This document shows, one piece after another, positions 1 through 8,645 of a stretch of DNA of 46,740 nt. The stretch comes from Candidatus Sumerlaeota bacterium (GTDB taxonomy: Bacteria > Sumerlaeota > Sumerlaeia > SLMS01 > JAHLLQ01). The position numbers and the translations under genes are program-made. Location of the stretch: positions 1 to 46,740 of the forward strand of contig JAJFLJ010000165.1 of assembly GCA_021772755.1 (NCBI GenBank), read 5' to 3'. Below the pieces are notes generated by a model, which made no database searches, was not told the DNA's origin, and worked only from the letters and a program-made list of their open reading frames with translations. The stretch's first letter is position 1. Each line of letters starts with the position of its first letter.

Positions 1-2
1 TG

Positions 3-731
3 TTTCTCGACGTCGTCGTCGAGGCGTTCGAAACGATCCGCTTTTCCCGCGAGAAGTCCCTCGATCTCTCGGAGGAGGAGCAGATCGCCGCCAACAGCGC
101 GGCCGATCTCGAAGTCGTCGAAGGACTGGTGGCGCGCTACCGAAGCGACGGCTGGGGCCGGCTGCTGGCCGCGGCGGTTCGCCTCAAGCCCTTCCCCCCG
201 ATTCACCGGGCGTTCATCGGTCTGGTGACGACGTTTCGCCGGATGCTCTGGAAAGAGAGAAGCCGCCTTGGCGCGATGGCGATGGCGGGGCGGTTCTACG
301 CCGCGCACACCCTGAAGATCGGAACCATCCGGCTGCCCCCCATCGAGACGCCGATGCGCTACCGCGACCTCCGGCGTCTCTGGCCGGACGAGCGCAACGG
401 CGACTACGACGCGCTGCTGACGCGATACTTCCGCCACGCGCTTTTTCGCAAGGACCTGCTCTCCGCCGACACGCTGAGGACGGGGCACCGGCTGATGCTG
501 ATGAACGCGGCGCTGATCAACTGGCACATCTGCGGCGAAACCTCGCAACGCGGCCTGGACCGTCCCGACACCGAGTGTCTGCGCGAGGGGCTGCGCCACG
601 TCGAGCAGGCCTATGTTCTGCACTCGACGTATGCGCGGCTCCTCGAAAAGCAGCCCGTGCTCGGCACCATGATCGACCAGATTCTCAGCGGCCCCGCGTA
701 CCCCGCGTCGATCCTCGCTCCACCGGCCTGA
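3..731 (+). CDS. C-terminal part of an unidentified protein (5' end outside the window)
   Basis: The frame is open from the first bases of the window to a TGA at 729-731. The only internal candidate start is a GTG at 129, but coding-like sequence continues upstream of it, so this is best read as the last 242 codons of a longer gene. The product is helical and Arg/Leu-rich, with no signal peptide or membrane segment in the visible part. The helical C-terminal layout vaguely recalls the C-terminus of YkgJ/FliB-type lysine N-methylases, but the Cys cluster that would decide this would lie upstream of the window. The function is unknown. The next gene starts 108 bp downstream on the same strand. 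Confidence 0.6.
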   Translation, partial: FLDVVVEAFETIRFSREKSLDLSEEEQIAANSAADLEVVEGLVARYRSDGWGRLLAAAVRLKPFPPIHRAFIGLVTTFRRMLWKERSRLGAMAMAGRFYAAHTLKIGTIRLPPIETPMRYRDLRRLWPDERNGDYDALLTRYFRHALFRKDLLSADTLRTGHRLMLMNAALINWHICGETSQRGLDRPDTECLREGLRHVEQAYVLHSTYARLLEKQPVLGTMIDQILSGPAYPASILAPPA

Positions 732-839
732 CGGCCTGCGGGGAGACTGCCCTTGCACCCCGCCCCCGCGCCCGTTTGAAGACTCCCGCCACACCGAACA
801 CGCCGGAAACCCGGCATCCTGCCTTCGCAAAGGACGGTT

Positions 840-1586
840 ATGCTTCAGAACTTCCAGACGACTTCGATCCTGATGGGCCTCTTCCTCCGGAAGCTGGACG
901 TCCAGGACTATCGCAACTTCATGGAATCCCTGCCCTGGCGCCTTCCCGAGTTCGACGCCGAGCCGCAGCTCAACCAGCAGTTGCCCCCCAACGCGCCGCC
1001 CGAAGCCGCGCGCGTCCGCTTCCATTCCAAGGACGGACGGCTCGCGATGGAAGTCGCCCCCGCCAAGATCCACTTCCGCATGATGCCCGGAGAGGCCAAG
1101 CGCACCGAGAAGGGCGTCAACGTCCAGGCTCTCCCCGTCGACAAGGCCTTCGAGGTCTTCACCGCCCAGGCCATGCGCATCCACGGAATCATGTCGGAGC
1201 ATTTCGGCGCCACGGCCTCGCGCATCGGCGTGGTGACCGACATGATGGCCGGTCTCCCCAGCAGCGCCAACCAGCGCATCCAGACCCACGTCCTGAGCAG
1301 CAAGAACCTCTTCGGCGAGCGCCTCCAGGACATCAACATCAACGCGCTCGCGAAGACCACCATCAACGGCGAGGTCAACGTGAACCGCCGCATCGGCCTG
1401 CGCCCCCTGCGCACCGGCGCCGAGGGAAAGCCCGACCTCCTGCTGAACGTGAACGTCGATATCAACACCCTGGCGGAAGAGCCCTACGACCTGACCACCA
1501 GCGAACTGGAGAAATTCCTTCTGGGGATCTCCACGCACATCCAGACGCAGGTCCCCCTGCTGCAGGAAACCGCGATTTTCGAGTGA
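840..1586 (+). CDS. conserved hypothetical protein (possibly TIGR04255-like)
   Basis: This 248-residue soluble protein starts at an ATG preceded by a purine-rich AAGGACG ribosome site. It has no signal peptide and no membrane helix. A basic beta-rich middle is followed by an acidic strand with alternating VNVDIN residues and a C-terminal helix. That length and layout recall the TIGR04255 family of unknown function, but no diagnostic motif is certain. It ends 31 bp before a terminator hairpin, so it is probably the last gene of the transcript that enters the window from the left. No function is assigned. Confidence 0.6.
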   Translation: MLQNFQTTSILMGLFLRKLDVQDYRNFMESLPWRLPEFDAEPQLNQQLPPNAPPEAARVRFHSKDGRLAMEVAPAKIHFRMMPGEAKRTEKGVNVQALPVDKAFEVFTAQAMRIHGIMSEHFGATASRIGVVTDMMAGLPSSANQRIQTHVLSSKNLFGERLQDININALAKTTINGEVNVNRRIGLRPLRTGAEGKPDLLLNVNVDINTLAEEPYDLTTSELEKFLLGISTHIQTQVPLLQETAIFE

Positions 1587-1616
1587 CGCGGCTCCCCCGC
1601 AGACGCACGATTTCGA

Positions 1617-1644
1617 GCCGCCGGTGAAACATCCGGCGGCTTTT
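1617..1644 (+). terminator. rho-independent terminator
   Basis: An 8-bp GC stem (GCCGCCGG, 1617-1624, with CCGGCGGC, 1633-1640) encloses an 8-nt loop and is followed by TTTT. It sits 31 bp after the stop of the unknown gene and just before argH, so it separates the two transcripts. Confidence 0.75.
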
Positions 1645-1663
1645 CCGTTCCGGGAGCAGTGTC

Positions 1664-3169
1664 ATGGCCACACAACCCGTCTGGTCGAAGGACAAGACCG
1701 CCGACCGCGACCTCCAGGCGCTGAACGTCGAGTACTGCGCCGGTCGCGACGTCCGCCCCGTTCCCGCCGCGGACGACGCACTGGCCTCCCACGATCTCGC
1801 CACGAACGCCGCCCACGCGCTCATGCTGCTGGAGCAGGGCATCCTCTCCCCCTCCGAGGCGAAGTCCATCCTCGCGGCGCTGCTGACGCTTCGCGGCCAG
1901 GCCGGCTCGCTGCTCGATCCGGGGATGGAGGACATCCACATGTCCATCGAGGTCCGCGTCACGGAAATGGCCGGCGCGGGCAGCGGAGGGCGCCTCCACA
2001 CGGGCCGCAGCCGCAACGACCAGGTGGCCACGGACATGCGTCTCTGGCTTCGGGAGGAAATCGCCCGCGCCGTCGCGTCGCTGCATTCTCTCGCGACCGT
2101 CCTCGCGAAGCACGCCCTCGCCCACGCCGAAACCGCCGTCCCCGGCATGACCCACATGCAGCCGGCGATGATCACGACGTGGGGGCACTGGACGGCCAGC
2201 TACCTGGCGCGCATCGTCCGCGACATCCGCCACTTCGCCTCGGTGCTGGACGAATGCCGCGAGTGCCCCCTCGGCGCGGCGGCGTCCTTCGGGACCAGCT
2301 GGCCGACGCGGCGTGAAACGACCGCCTCGCGCCTGGGGTTCGCCGCGCCCACGGCCAACTCCGCCGACAGCATCAACGCGCGCGGCGAGCTCGAAGCGCG
2401 GTTCGTCTTCGCCGCGGCGCAGACCATGGGGCATCTCTCCGGCATCGGCCAGGACCTGATTCTTCTCGGCACCCCGCCGCGCCAGTGGCTGCGCCTCGCC
2501 AACGAATTCACCACCGGCAGCTCCATCATGCCGCAGAAGCGGAACCCCGACTTCGCCGAAGTCACGCGCGCGAAGGCCGCCGCCCTGGCCGGCCACGTCC
2601 AGACGCTCCTCGGCATCGGCACCGCCGCGCCGGGCGGCTACAACCGCGACACGCAGTGGACGAAGTACGTCGCGATGGACGCGGCCTCCGAACTCTCCCT
2701 CGCGCCAGAGGTCTTCGCCGGCGTCTTCGGAACGCTTACGGTCTACCCGGTTCGCATGCTGGACGCCGCGCAGATCGGCTTCCTGAACGCCACCGACGTC
2801 GCCGACTTTCTCGCGCGCACGCGCGACCTGCCCTTCCGCGACTGCTACCGTGTTCTGGGCCAGTCCACCGCCGCCTGCGAAACCGCCGGCCGGCTCGACC
2901 GCGAAACCGTCAACGCGAAGCTCGCCGAAGTCTCCCCCGGCGCGAAGCCCCTCACCGACGTGGAGATGCGCTCGCTGGAGGACCCGGTGCAGCTCCTCGC
3001 CCAGCGCACGCAAACGGGCTCGCCCAATCCGGAGAAGCTTCCGGAAGCCGTCGCGCGGCTGACCACCGAAGCGGACGAAGCCGCCGGAGCCGTCGCGAAG
3101 AGCGCCGCCGCCTGGCGCGTATGCATCGACTCGCTCTGGCGCGAAGCGGAAACCGTGGCGAACGGGTAG
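1664..3169 (+). CDS. argH: argininosuccinate lyase
   Basis: ArgH cleaves argininosuccinate to arginine and fumarate, the last step of arginine synthesis, as a cytosolic tetramer. The 501-residue product carries the family blocks: TGRSRNDQ at 113-120, a TH pair at 163-164, the GTSWPTRRE block near 210-218, and the fumarate-lyase signature GSSIMPQKRNP at 285-295 containing the mobile-loop serine. It is somewhat longer than the usual 450-470 residues, and its N-terminus is less conserved than typical ArgH, so a paralogue with a different substrate cannot be excluded. GGGAG precedes the ATG. No other arginine gene is adjacent. The last 45 codons are partly duplicated about 1.1 kb downstream (4143-4275). 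Confidence 0.88.
   Translation: MATQPVWSKDKTADRDLQALNVEYCAGRDVRPVPAADDALASHDLATNAAHALMLLEQGILSPSEAKSILAALLTLRGQAGSLLDPGMEDIHMSIEVRVTEMAGAGSGGRLHTGRSRNDQVATDMRLWLREEIARAVASLHSLATVLAKHALAHAETAVPGMTHMQPAMITTWGHWTASYLARIVRDIRHFASVLDECRECPLGAAASFGTSWPTRRETTASRLGFAAPTANSADSINARGELEARFVFAAAQTMGHLSGIGQDLILLGTPPRQWLRLANEFTTGSSIMPQKRNPDFAEVTRAKAAALAGHVQTLLGIGTAAPGGYNRDTQWTKYVAMDAASELSLAPEVFAGVFGTLTVYPVRMLDAAQIGFLNATDVADFLARTRDLPFRDCYRVLGQSTAACETAGRLDRETVNAKLAEVSPGAKPLTDVEMRSLEDPVQLLAQRTQTGSPNPEKLPEAVARLTTEADEAAGAVAKSAAAWRVCIDSLWREAETVANG
3041..3119 (+). repeat. 79-bp perfect direct repeat, copy 1 (inside argH)
   Basis: Bases 3041-3119 are identical to 4150-4228, at an offset of 1,109 bp. Similarity extends a few bases upstream with one mismatch. 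Downstream the bases diverge while the encoded residues stay similar up to the stop codon. The two copies bracket a single minus-strand secreted-protein gene. Confidence 0.95.
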
Positions 3170-3262
3170 CCTTGCTGGCGCGAAGAACGCGACCTGCGGC
3201 TCGGCCGTGTTCGGTATCCATGCAACAACTCTTCCCCGTGGTCCCGTCCGCCTCTTCCGGTT

Positions 3263-3982
3263 CTACTCTACATTGAACGATTCAAGTTCAGCGGGCAATG
3301 TTCCCGTTGGATCGATCACCAGGTTGTTCCAATAGGCGTTCGGGGAGGTATAGGCGAAGAGCAGCAAATTGTCGAGACCTCCGGTCGTTGTCGCTCCGGA
3401 GTAGAGCCTTGAATTGTCCACGAAGGGAGCTCCGCCTGGCAGCGGCTGGATCCGGATTCCGTACGCCTGTCCGACTCCAAGGGTCCACTGAATACGAACC
3501 GGGGTCGTAAGCGGAATTCCAGTGTCCTCCGAGGAATTGGTGCCATCGTTCAGAATATAGTTGGTCATGCCGTTCACCGCGTAGACCTGGCTGCCGAGGG
3601 ATGCGGGCTGCATGATACTGACCGAGGCGATCGAACCCGATGTGTATTCCATCTCGATCTGAACGACCGTCCCGGCAGTCAGACTCGCAGGGAAGCTGCG
3701 AACCACGTCGAACTCCTGTCCTCCCGCACTCCACGCGCGTCCGCCCGTGTCCAGTTCGCCGGAAGTCGACGGGCCAACGTTCACGAGGCTTCCGAAATCG
3801 AAGGACCACGGATCGAAGGACGAGGTTCCGGTGTTGCCATTGTCCCCGGCCTGGATACCGTCGTCGTAGACGGACTGCGATGCATCGTCCTGCAAGTCGT
3901 ACGCCCAGATCGCCGGTGCGGAAAGTATTGCGGCGAACAGGCAGGACACTGCCGCGAGAGGGTGCTGCGATGTCATTGTCAT
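3263..3982 (-). CDS. secreted hypothetical protein ending in an LPAELESF motif
   Basis: This 239-residue protein begins with a signal peptide (hydrophobic core LAAVSCLFAAILSAP, cleavage near AIWA). The start at 3982 is chosen because GGAGAG lies 6 nt upstream; a longer in-frame ATG at 4066 lacks this. The mature part is acidic and rich in Gly, Ser, Thr and Asn, with few basic residues, like secreted beta-sandwich proteins. It stops directly after LPAELESFNVE. That kind of motif usually lies between an extracellular domain and a following C-terminal module, so the protein may be C-terminally truncated. It is the only minus-strand gene between the two argH end copies and is visibly less GC-rich than its neighbours, which suggests it was inserted. 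The function is unknown. Confidence 0.7.
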   Translation of the reverse strand: MTMTSQHPLAAVSCLFAAILSAPAIWAYDLQDDASQSVYDDGIQAGDNGNTGTSSFDPWSFDFGSLVNVGPSTSGELDTGGRAWSAGGQEFDVVRSFPASLTAGTVVQIEMEYTSGSIASVSIMQPASLGSQVYAVNGMTNYILNDGTNSSEDTGIPLTTPVRIQWTLGVGQAYGIRIQPLPGGAPFVDNSRLYSGATTTGGLDNLLLFAYTSPNAYWNNLVIDPTGTLPAELESFNVE

Positions 3983-4142
3983 GGATTCTCTCCGTACGAA
4001 GTGTGTTTCGAGATGGCGACATAGGCCACCGGCCCCGTCACGGTCGGCGGACGCGGTACGAGCCATGGAGAAAGCGGTTTCGAGGCCTTTCCGCCAGTCA
4101 CCCCGTGTACCGAGGCTGCAGCAAGACGAATCTCTGCACTAG

Positions 4143-4275
4143 GAAGCTCCCGGAAGCCGTCGCGCGGCTGACCACCGAAGCGGACGAAGCCGCCGGAGCC
4201 GTCGCGAAGAGCGCCGCCGCCTGGCGCGCGTCCATCGAGGGGTTGTGGTACGAGGCGGAGCAGGTCGCGGGTTGA
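4143..4275 (+). pseudogene. duplicated 3' end of argH
   Basis: This stretch reads in frame as the last 44 or so residues of ArgH (KLPEAVARLTTEADEAAG and onward) and ends in its own TGA at 4273-4275. Bases 4150-4228 are identical to 3041-3119 in argH. The remaining tail differs at base level but keeps the protein pattern (W followed by EAE). There is no start codon or ribosome site for it, so it is a remnant. It could be the original argH end displaced by the insertion of the secreted-protein gene, or the remains of a second argH copy. Confidence 0.85.
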
Positions 4276-4287
4276 TCGTACTCCCGA

Positions 4288-4881
4288 CTATCCCTGCAAC
4301 GCGCGTCTGAGTCGCTCTTCGACCGCAGGCCACTCCGAGCGGACGATACTATACATGATCGTATCCCGCATGGTGCCGTCTCGGCGGCGCATGTGCGAAC
4401 GCAGCGCTCCCTCGAAGCGGGCGCCCAGACGTTCGATGGCCTGACGCGACTGCGCGTTCAGGGCGTCGGTCTTGAGCTGGACGCGCTCCATTCCGAGGGA
4501 TTCGAAGGCGCAGCGCAGCAGCAGGAGCTTGCACTCGGTGTTGACGGCGGTACGTTGAAACCTCGGAGACAGCCAGGTGGTGCCGATCTCGAGGCCGGAA
4601 TGAGCCTCCCGGATTTCCATGTAGCGGGTCGATCCGGCGAGGAGACCGGTTTCGGGGTGTTCGATCGCGAACGCGTATTGGTCGCCCGCTTTCCTCCGTT
4701 CAAGGGCGATGCCGATGAACCGCTCCGCATCGGCAAGCGAGGACATCCGGCCAAAGGGCAAATGCGTCCAGATTTCCGGCGGTCGGCCGGCGTCGAACAG
4801 ACGCGGAGCGTGTTCGGGCGTCAGCGGTTCCAACCGGACGAAGTTTCCTTCGAGGACAACGCGATCGGTCGTCAATGTCAT
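4288..4881 (-). CDS. GNAT-family N-acetyltransferase (RimJ/RimL type)
   Basis: This 197-residue protein has the RimJ/RimL-type GNAT layout. It opens with an N-terminal VRLEPLTPEH block. A central EIGTTWLSPRFQRTAVNTEC segment corresponds to the acetyl-CoA-binding strand and pyrophosphate loop. AFESLGMERVQLKTDALN and SRQAIERLGARFEGALRSH follow. Such enzymes transfer an acetyl group from acetyl-CoA to protein N-termini or small amines; the substrate here cannot be told. It lies 9 bp after the glycosyltransferase gene on the same strand, so it is probably the last gene of that operon. The acetyl-CoA loop is degenerate compared with the usual RxxGxG/A, so activity is not assured. Confidence 0.85.
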   Translation of the reverse strand: MTLTTDRVVLEGNFVRLEPLTPEHAPRLFDAGRPPEIWTHLPFGRMSSLADAERFIGIALERRKAGDQYAFAIEHPETGLLAGSTRYMEIREAHSGLEIGTTWLSPRFQRTAVNTECKLLLLRCAFESLGMERVQLKTDALNAQSRQAIERLGARFEGALRSHMRRRDGTMRDTIMYSIVRSEWPAVEERLRRALQG

Positions 4882-4890
4882 GGGCTGCCT

Positions 4891-6015
4891 CTAAAGCACC
4901 GATCTGTATACTTCCAGCACCTTCTCCGACATGCGTTCGATGGTGAACTCGGCGTGGGCGCGTCGGTGGGCGGCTTCGGCAAGGGCGAGGCGCCGACTCT
5001 GGTTCGAAAGAAGTTCGGCGATGGCTTCCGCCAGCGCCTGGTCGTTGGCCGGGGGGACGACCAGGCCCGTTTCGCCGTGCACGTTCACCCACGGCACACC
5101 CGTCGGCAGGTCGCAGGAAACCACGGGCAACCCCGCCGCCATGGCCTCGATCTGCACGAGCCCGTACGCTTCCGACGTCAGGTGGCTCGGCAGCACGAAC
5201 ACGTCGGAGGCGTGGAGATGGGCGACCATTTCGGCGTCGCCGAGTTCCCCCAGAAAATGCACGCGCTCCTCGACGCCGAGTTCCTCCGCCAGCGCGCGCA
5301 GACTGGCGTCTTCGGGGCCTTCGCCGACGATCAGCGCATGCACGTTCGGCAGTCCGCGCATGGCGGACACGAGGAACTGGAGCCCCTTGTAGTAGCGCAG
5401 CTTGCCGACGAAGCAAACCAGCGGGAAGCCCTTGTAGCGGCGCTTGATTTCGCGCGCGCGCGCGGCGGCTTCGGCGGTGCGCTCGAACCGCGAGAGCGGC
5501 ATGCCCAGGGGAACGGGGCGGCACTTGTCACGAACGGCGGAAAGGAAATCCGAGTGGTCGATCAGCCGCGGCGAGGTCGGCATGATGGCGTCGGCGCGTT
5601 CCAGGAACCTCCGCAGCAGCGGCCCGTACACGCCCATCGCCCACTTCTGCCGCACGACGTCGCTGTGCCAGGTGGCGACGACCCTGCCGGGCGGACGCGC
5701 CATCAGGTACGAAACGTCGCCCGTCGGATTCGGAATGTGGAAGTGCCAGATATCGGCCTTCAGACGCTTCAGCCAAAAGGGAAACGGCGGCGACAGCGGC
5801 GCGGAGAAGACCCGCCCAAGCTCCCCCACTTCCACGATGCGCACGTTGCCGTGGCTGCGCTCGCGCGACGTACGCGTCCGCGAGTTCACCAGCACGGTGA
5901 ACTCGTACGACCCGTCCAGCGCGTTGACGCCGTTCGCCATCCAGTTGATGGAGCGCTCGATGCCGCCCACGACGGGCGGCCAATAGTCCTTATAGACATG
6001 TACGACGTGGGGCAT
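4891..6015 (-). CDS. glycosyltransferase family 4
   Basis: This is a 374-residue GT-B fold retaining glycosyltransferase. The N-terminal domain has the Gly-rich acceptor loop (PPVVGGIERSIN). The C-terminal Rossmann domain has the typical KLRYYKGLQFLVSAM strand and nucleotide-sugar site, with the E-x7-E motif in SEAYGLVQIEAMAAGLPVV and then HGETGLVVPP. It moves a sugar from a nucleotide donor to a lipid-linked or polysaccharide acceptor at the inner face of the membrane. It sits 32 bp after the PHP-like gene and 9 bp before the acetyltransferase, so the three look co-transcribed, perhaps modifying one surface glycan. Donor and acceptor are unknown. Confidence 0.9.
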   Translation of the reverse strand: MPHVVHVYKDYWPPVVGGIERSINWMANGVNALDGSYEFTVLVNSRTRTSRERSHGNVRIVEVGELGRVFSAPLSPPFPFWLKRLKADIWHFHIPNPTGDVSYLMARPPGRVVATWHSDVVRQKWAMGVYGPLLRRFLERADAIMPTSPRLIDHSDFLSAVRDKCRPVPLGMPLSRFERTAEAAARAREIKRRYKGFPLVCFVGKLRYYKGLQFLVSAMRGLPNVHALIVGEGPEDASLRALAEELGVEERVHFLGELGDAEMVAHLHASDVFVLPSHLTSEAYGLVQIEAMAAGLPVVSCDLPTGVPWVNVHGETGLVVPPANDQALAEAIAELLSNQSRRLALAEAAHRRAHAEFTIERMSEKVLEVYRSVL

Positions 6016-6047
6016 GGGGCGCTCTCAGCGGGGCGAAGCGGGCGGGC

Positions 6048-7109
6048 TCAGGTGAATTCGCCGACGACCGCATCGCCGGTGTCCGCAGAGGCGCCGACGC
6101 GAATGGGATTGGTGAACAGCCACGGCCGCCCGTCGACGCGCGCCTCCAGACGGTACACGCCGTCTCCCGGCGCCGGAAAGTTCAGCTTCCCCGCCACGCC
6201 CCAGAAGAGCGGCTGGCCGTTGCGCCGGAGAATCAGTTCCGCCTCGGTCGGCATCAGCACGTCGATCCACCCGGTACGCCCCTTGCCGCCGGGCGCGTTC
6301 CCGCCCACGTGCGTCACGGTTCCGTCCTCCGCCAGGTGCGAAAAGACCACGCCACTGGCATCGCCAACGGTGTAGTTGTACAGCCATGAACTCCCCTGGC
6401 GCAGCGCGCGCCAGATCATCCCCGACGCCACGCGCGCGTCGGCCGGCAACTCCTCGCACAGGACCGCCGTGCGAACCGTCTTGAACGCCACATTGTATGG
6501 AAAAACTTCCTTCCAGTCCAGCAGCGGGTCCTTGCGCAACCGCGCGTTCACGATTCCCACCGCCGGCAAGGGACGCGTTTCCAGCACGCGGTCCCACTCG
6601 CGAACCAGATGCCGCGCCGGACCTTCCAGCATCTTGTCGGGCCGGTTGAGATACTGAAGCGCGACGCGACCGTCGGCGTGCGCCAGATAGTCGTCGAAGA
6701 AGGACCAAAGCGCGAAGAAGTCCGTCCGGTCCAGAGGCAAGGGCGCCGGAAGACTCTGCCGCTCGTGCCCGTTGCGGTACTCGTAGTGCAGACCCAGGGC
6801 GGCGCCCTCTTCCTCCCGCGTTCTGGCGACGGCCGCTTCGATCAGCGGTATCCCGCCGATGAACTTGCGCGTGTCGCACGCCAGGAACGCCCCGTCGTCG
6901 CAGCGGATTTCCTCCGCGATCAGCACCAGCACGCCATCGTGCCAGCCCCTCAGCGCCCGCGCCTCGGTCGCGTCGGTCACGTCCGCCAGGACGATGAAGT
7001 CCAGCCCAACGCCCTTCGCCACCGCCAGCACGTCCGACACCGGCGGACCCATCGTGCGGTCCGTGCGGACCTGCAGGGCTCCGTTGTAGACGCGTGGCTG
7101 GGCGTTCAT
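6048..7109 (-). CDS. PHP/CehA-McbA-like protein lacking the metal-binding histidines
   Basis: The order of conserved blocks matches CehA/McbA-type PHP-domain proteins: NGALQVRTDRTMG near residues 10-21, GLDFIVLADVTD near 35-46, LIAEEI near 63-68, and a C-terminal beta domain ending YRLEAR...WLFTNPIRV. In active PHP enzymes the first block reads HxHxxxSDG and the second LTDH. Here those positions are Gln13, Arg15, Met20 and Val44, so the metal site is apparently gone, making this a probable pseudoenzyme or binding protein. The start at 7109 is chosen for GGAG 6 nt upstream; a longer frame to 7160 has none. It is the first gene of an apparent three-gene minus-strand operon with a glycosyltransferase and an acetyltransferase. 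Confidence 0.65.
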   Translation of the reverse strand: MNAQPRVYNGALQVRTDRTMGPPVSDVLAVAKGVGLDFIVLADVTDATEARALRGWHDGVLVLIAEEIRCDDGAFLACDTRKFIGGIPLIEAAVARTREEEGAALGLHYEYRNGHERQSLPAPLPLDRTDFFALWSFFDDYLAHADGRVALQYLNRPDKMLEGPARHLVREWDRVLETRPLPAVGIVNARLRKDPLLDWKEVFPYNVAFKTVRTAVLCEELPADARVASGMIWRALRQGSSWLYNYTVGDASGVVFSHLAEDGTVTHVGGNAPGGKGRTGWIDVLMPTEAELILRRNGQPLFWGVAGKLNFPAPGDGVYRLEARVDGRPWLFTNPIRVGASADTGDAVVGEFT

Positions 7110-7184
7110 CGAGGTCTCCGTCGCAACCGAGTCATCCCCAATCGGGCTGGCGGGTGTCAACCTCGCCTCCCCGGGGAAGCGGCT

Positions 7185-8645
7185 TCAGGGGAAGCACCCC
7201 TTCCGTTCCGCCCGCCGGACGAAGTACTCGTCGGGCCGCAGCGGCAGCCGCTCGACGACCCCTTCCGGAAGACTGAACAGCAACCGCTCCGGCGCCAGCA
7301 GCCGGTACGCCCTCTCTTCCAGTTCCCCAGCCGAAACCGGCGCGAGAACCGGCACCCCTGGCAGTCCGCCCTCTTGCAGCTTCGCCGCAAGGTCCGCCCC
7401 GGATACGGAGACAAGAACCAGGTCTTCGACGGCGTAGCAGTACAGGTCCGTGAGGCGGTCGCGAGTCAGCGGGCCACCCTGCCAGTTGAAATCGTCGCGG
7501 TCGAACAGCGCGAGGTCGGCGCCGGTCTCCTCGATCAGCACCTTCGACAAAGCGCCGACGAGTTCCTCCTGGCCGAGCGTCGCGAGCTCCCCCGCCCCTT
7601 CGCAGTTGGCAACGGGCGAGTCTGCCGCCTGCACCTCTTCGGTTCCAGCGACCGACCATCCCCCGGCGCCGCGGGTGAACTCGGCGAAGCGCGAATCGTC
7701 GGGCAGTACGAGCGCCGCTCCATCCACCTCGGCAGTCGCAACGCCATCGAGCGCCGCAGCGGTCGTGTCCACGGCGAACCGCCGCACGTCCGCAGTCGAA
7801 ACGGCAAGCGTTCCCTCGGCGACGCGCGCGTCGATCGTCGCGGCAGCCGGAAAGCCCGCCGTCTCCAGCACCCGCAGCCACCACGCCGCGCCCTTGCGGG
7901 GCGTCCGCACCGCGAGCCGAACGTGATCCGGCGATTCCGGCCGCCGGTGCGCCGCGAACCACGCGAACACGTCGTCGAGCGAATCCCCGATCAGCCCGCT
8001 GGAATGGCCGTAGCCGTGCGTCTCCGCGTACCGGTGCGAGATGCCCAGCTCCGCCAGCCGCGCGACCGGTTCCCGCGAATTGCGCACATCGACGATGGGA
8101 TCGGTTTCGTCGTGCAGCACGAACGGGTTCAGGCCCTCCGCCGAGGGCAGCAGGTCCTCCGGGGCGAAGCCCGACATGGACACCGCCGTCGCGAACACGT
8201 CCGGATTCCGCAGCGAAATCCACCACGTTCCCCACCCCCCCATGGAGTGCCCCACGAGATACACGCGCGATTCGTCGATGGGACAGAGGCGCCCCGCCTC
8301 CGCCACGATGTCCAGCACGTCCTGCTCCCCCGCCCCGCGATACCAGAAGTTCCCCCGTCCGTAGGGCGCCACCGCCACATAGCCGTGACGCTCGGCGGCG
8401 GCCTTTATCGGTGTCAGATCGAACCACGCGTTCTGGTCCACGCCCTTGCCGTGCAGAACCACCACCAGCGGCAGCGGATCACCCTTTTCGATCCGCCTCG
8501 GAACGAAGAGCCGGAAGGGCTGCTCCGTCCCGTCCCAGGTACTCGTGACGGTCAGCGAATGGTCGCCGGGCTCGGGTTCGGCGGCGCGGGCATCGTCGTT
8601 CGGCATCAGAAGTCCCACCATGAGAAGAAAAAGAAGAGGGCGCAT
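7185..8645 (-). CDS. secreted alpha/beta-hydrolase with a C-terminal 5'-nucleotidase-C-like region
   Basis: This 486-residue protein starts at 8645 with GGAGG upstream and a signal peptide (about 1-22). Residues 35-235 form an alpha/beta hydrolase of the secreted esterase/PHB-depolymerase type: oxyanion strand VVVLHGKG at 62-69, nucleophile elbow GHSMGG with Ser134, acid Asp182 in HDETDP, and His214 in GYGHSSG. Residues 370-425 (ADLALFDRDDFNWQGG, PLTRDRLTDLY, VSVSGADLAAKL) resemble the substrate-binding C-terminal domain of 5'-nucleotidases, without the metallophosphatase domain that normally precedes it. It likely hydrolyses an ester in the periplasm or outside; the substrate is unknown. It is divergent from the DUF1460 lipoprotein gene across a 154-bp gap. 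Confidence 0.8.
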   Translation of the reverse strand: MRPLLFLLMVGLLMPNDDARAAEPEPGDHSLTVTSTWDGTEQPFRLFVPRRIEKGDPLPLVVVLHGKGVDQNAWFDLTPIKAAAERHGYVAVAPYGRGNFWYRGAGEQDVLDIVAEAGRLCPIDESRVYLVGHSMGGWGTWWISLRNPDVFATAVSMSGFAPEDLLPSAEGLNPFVLHDETDPIVDVRNSREPVARLAELGISHRYAETHGYGHSSGLIGDSLDDVFAWFAAHRRPESPDHVRLAVRTPRKGAAWWLRVLETAGFPAAATIDARVAEGTLAVSTADVRRFAVDTTAAALDGVATAEVDGAALVLPDDSRFAEFTRGAGGWSVAGTEEVQAADSPVANCEGAGELATLGQEELVGALSKVLIEETGADLALFDRDDFNWQGGPLTRDRLTDLYCYAVEDLVLVSVSGADLAAKLQEGGLPGVPVLAPVSAGELEERAYRLLAPERLLFSLPEGVVERLPLRPDEYFVRRAERKGCFP

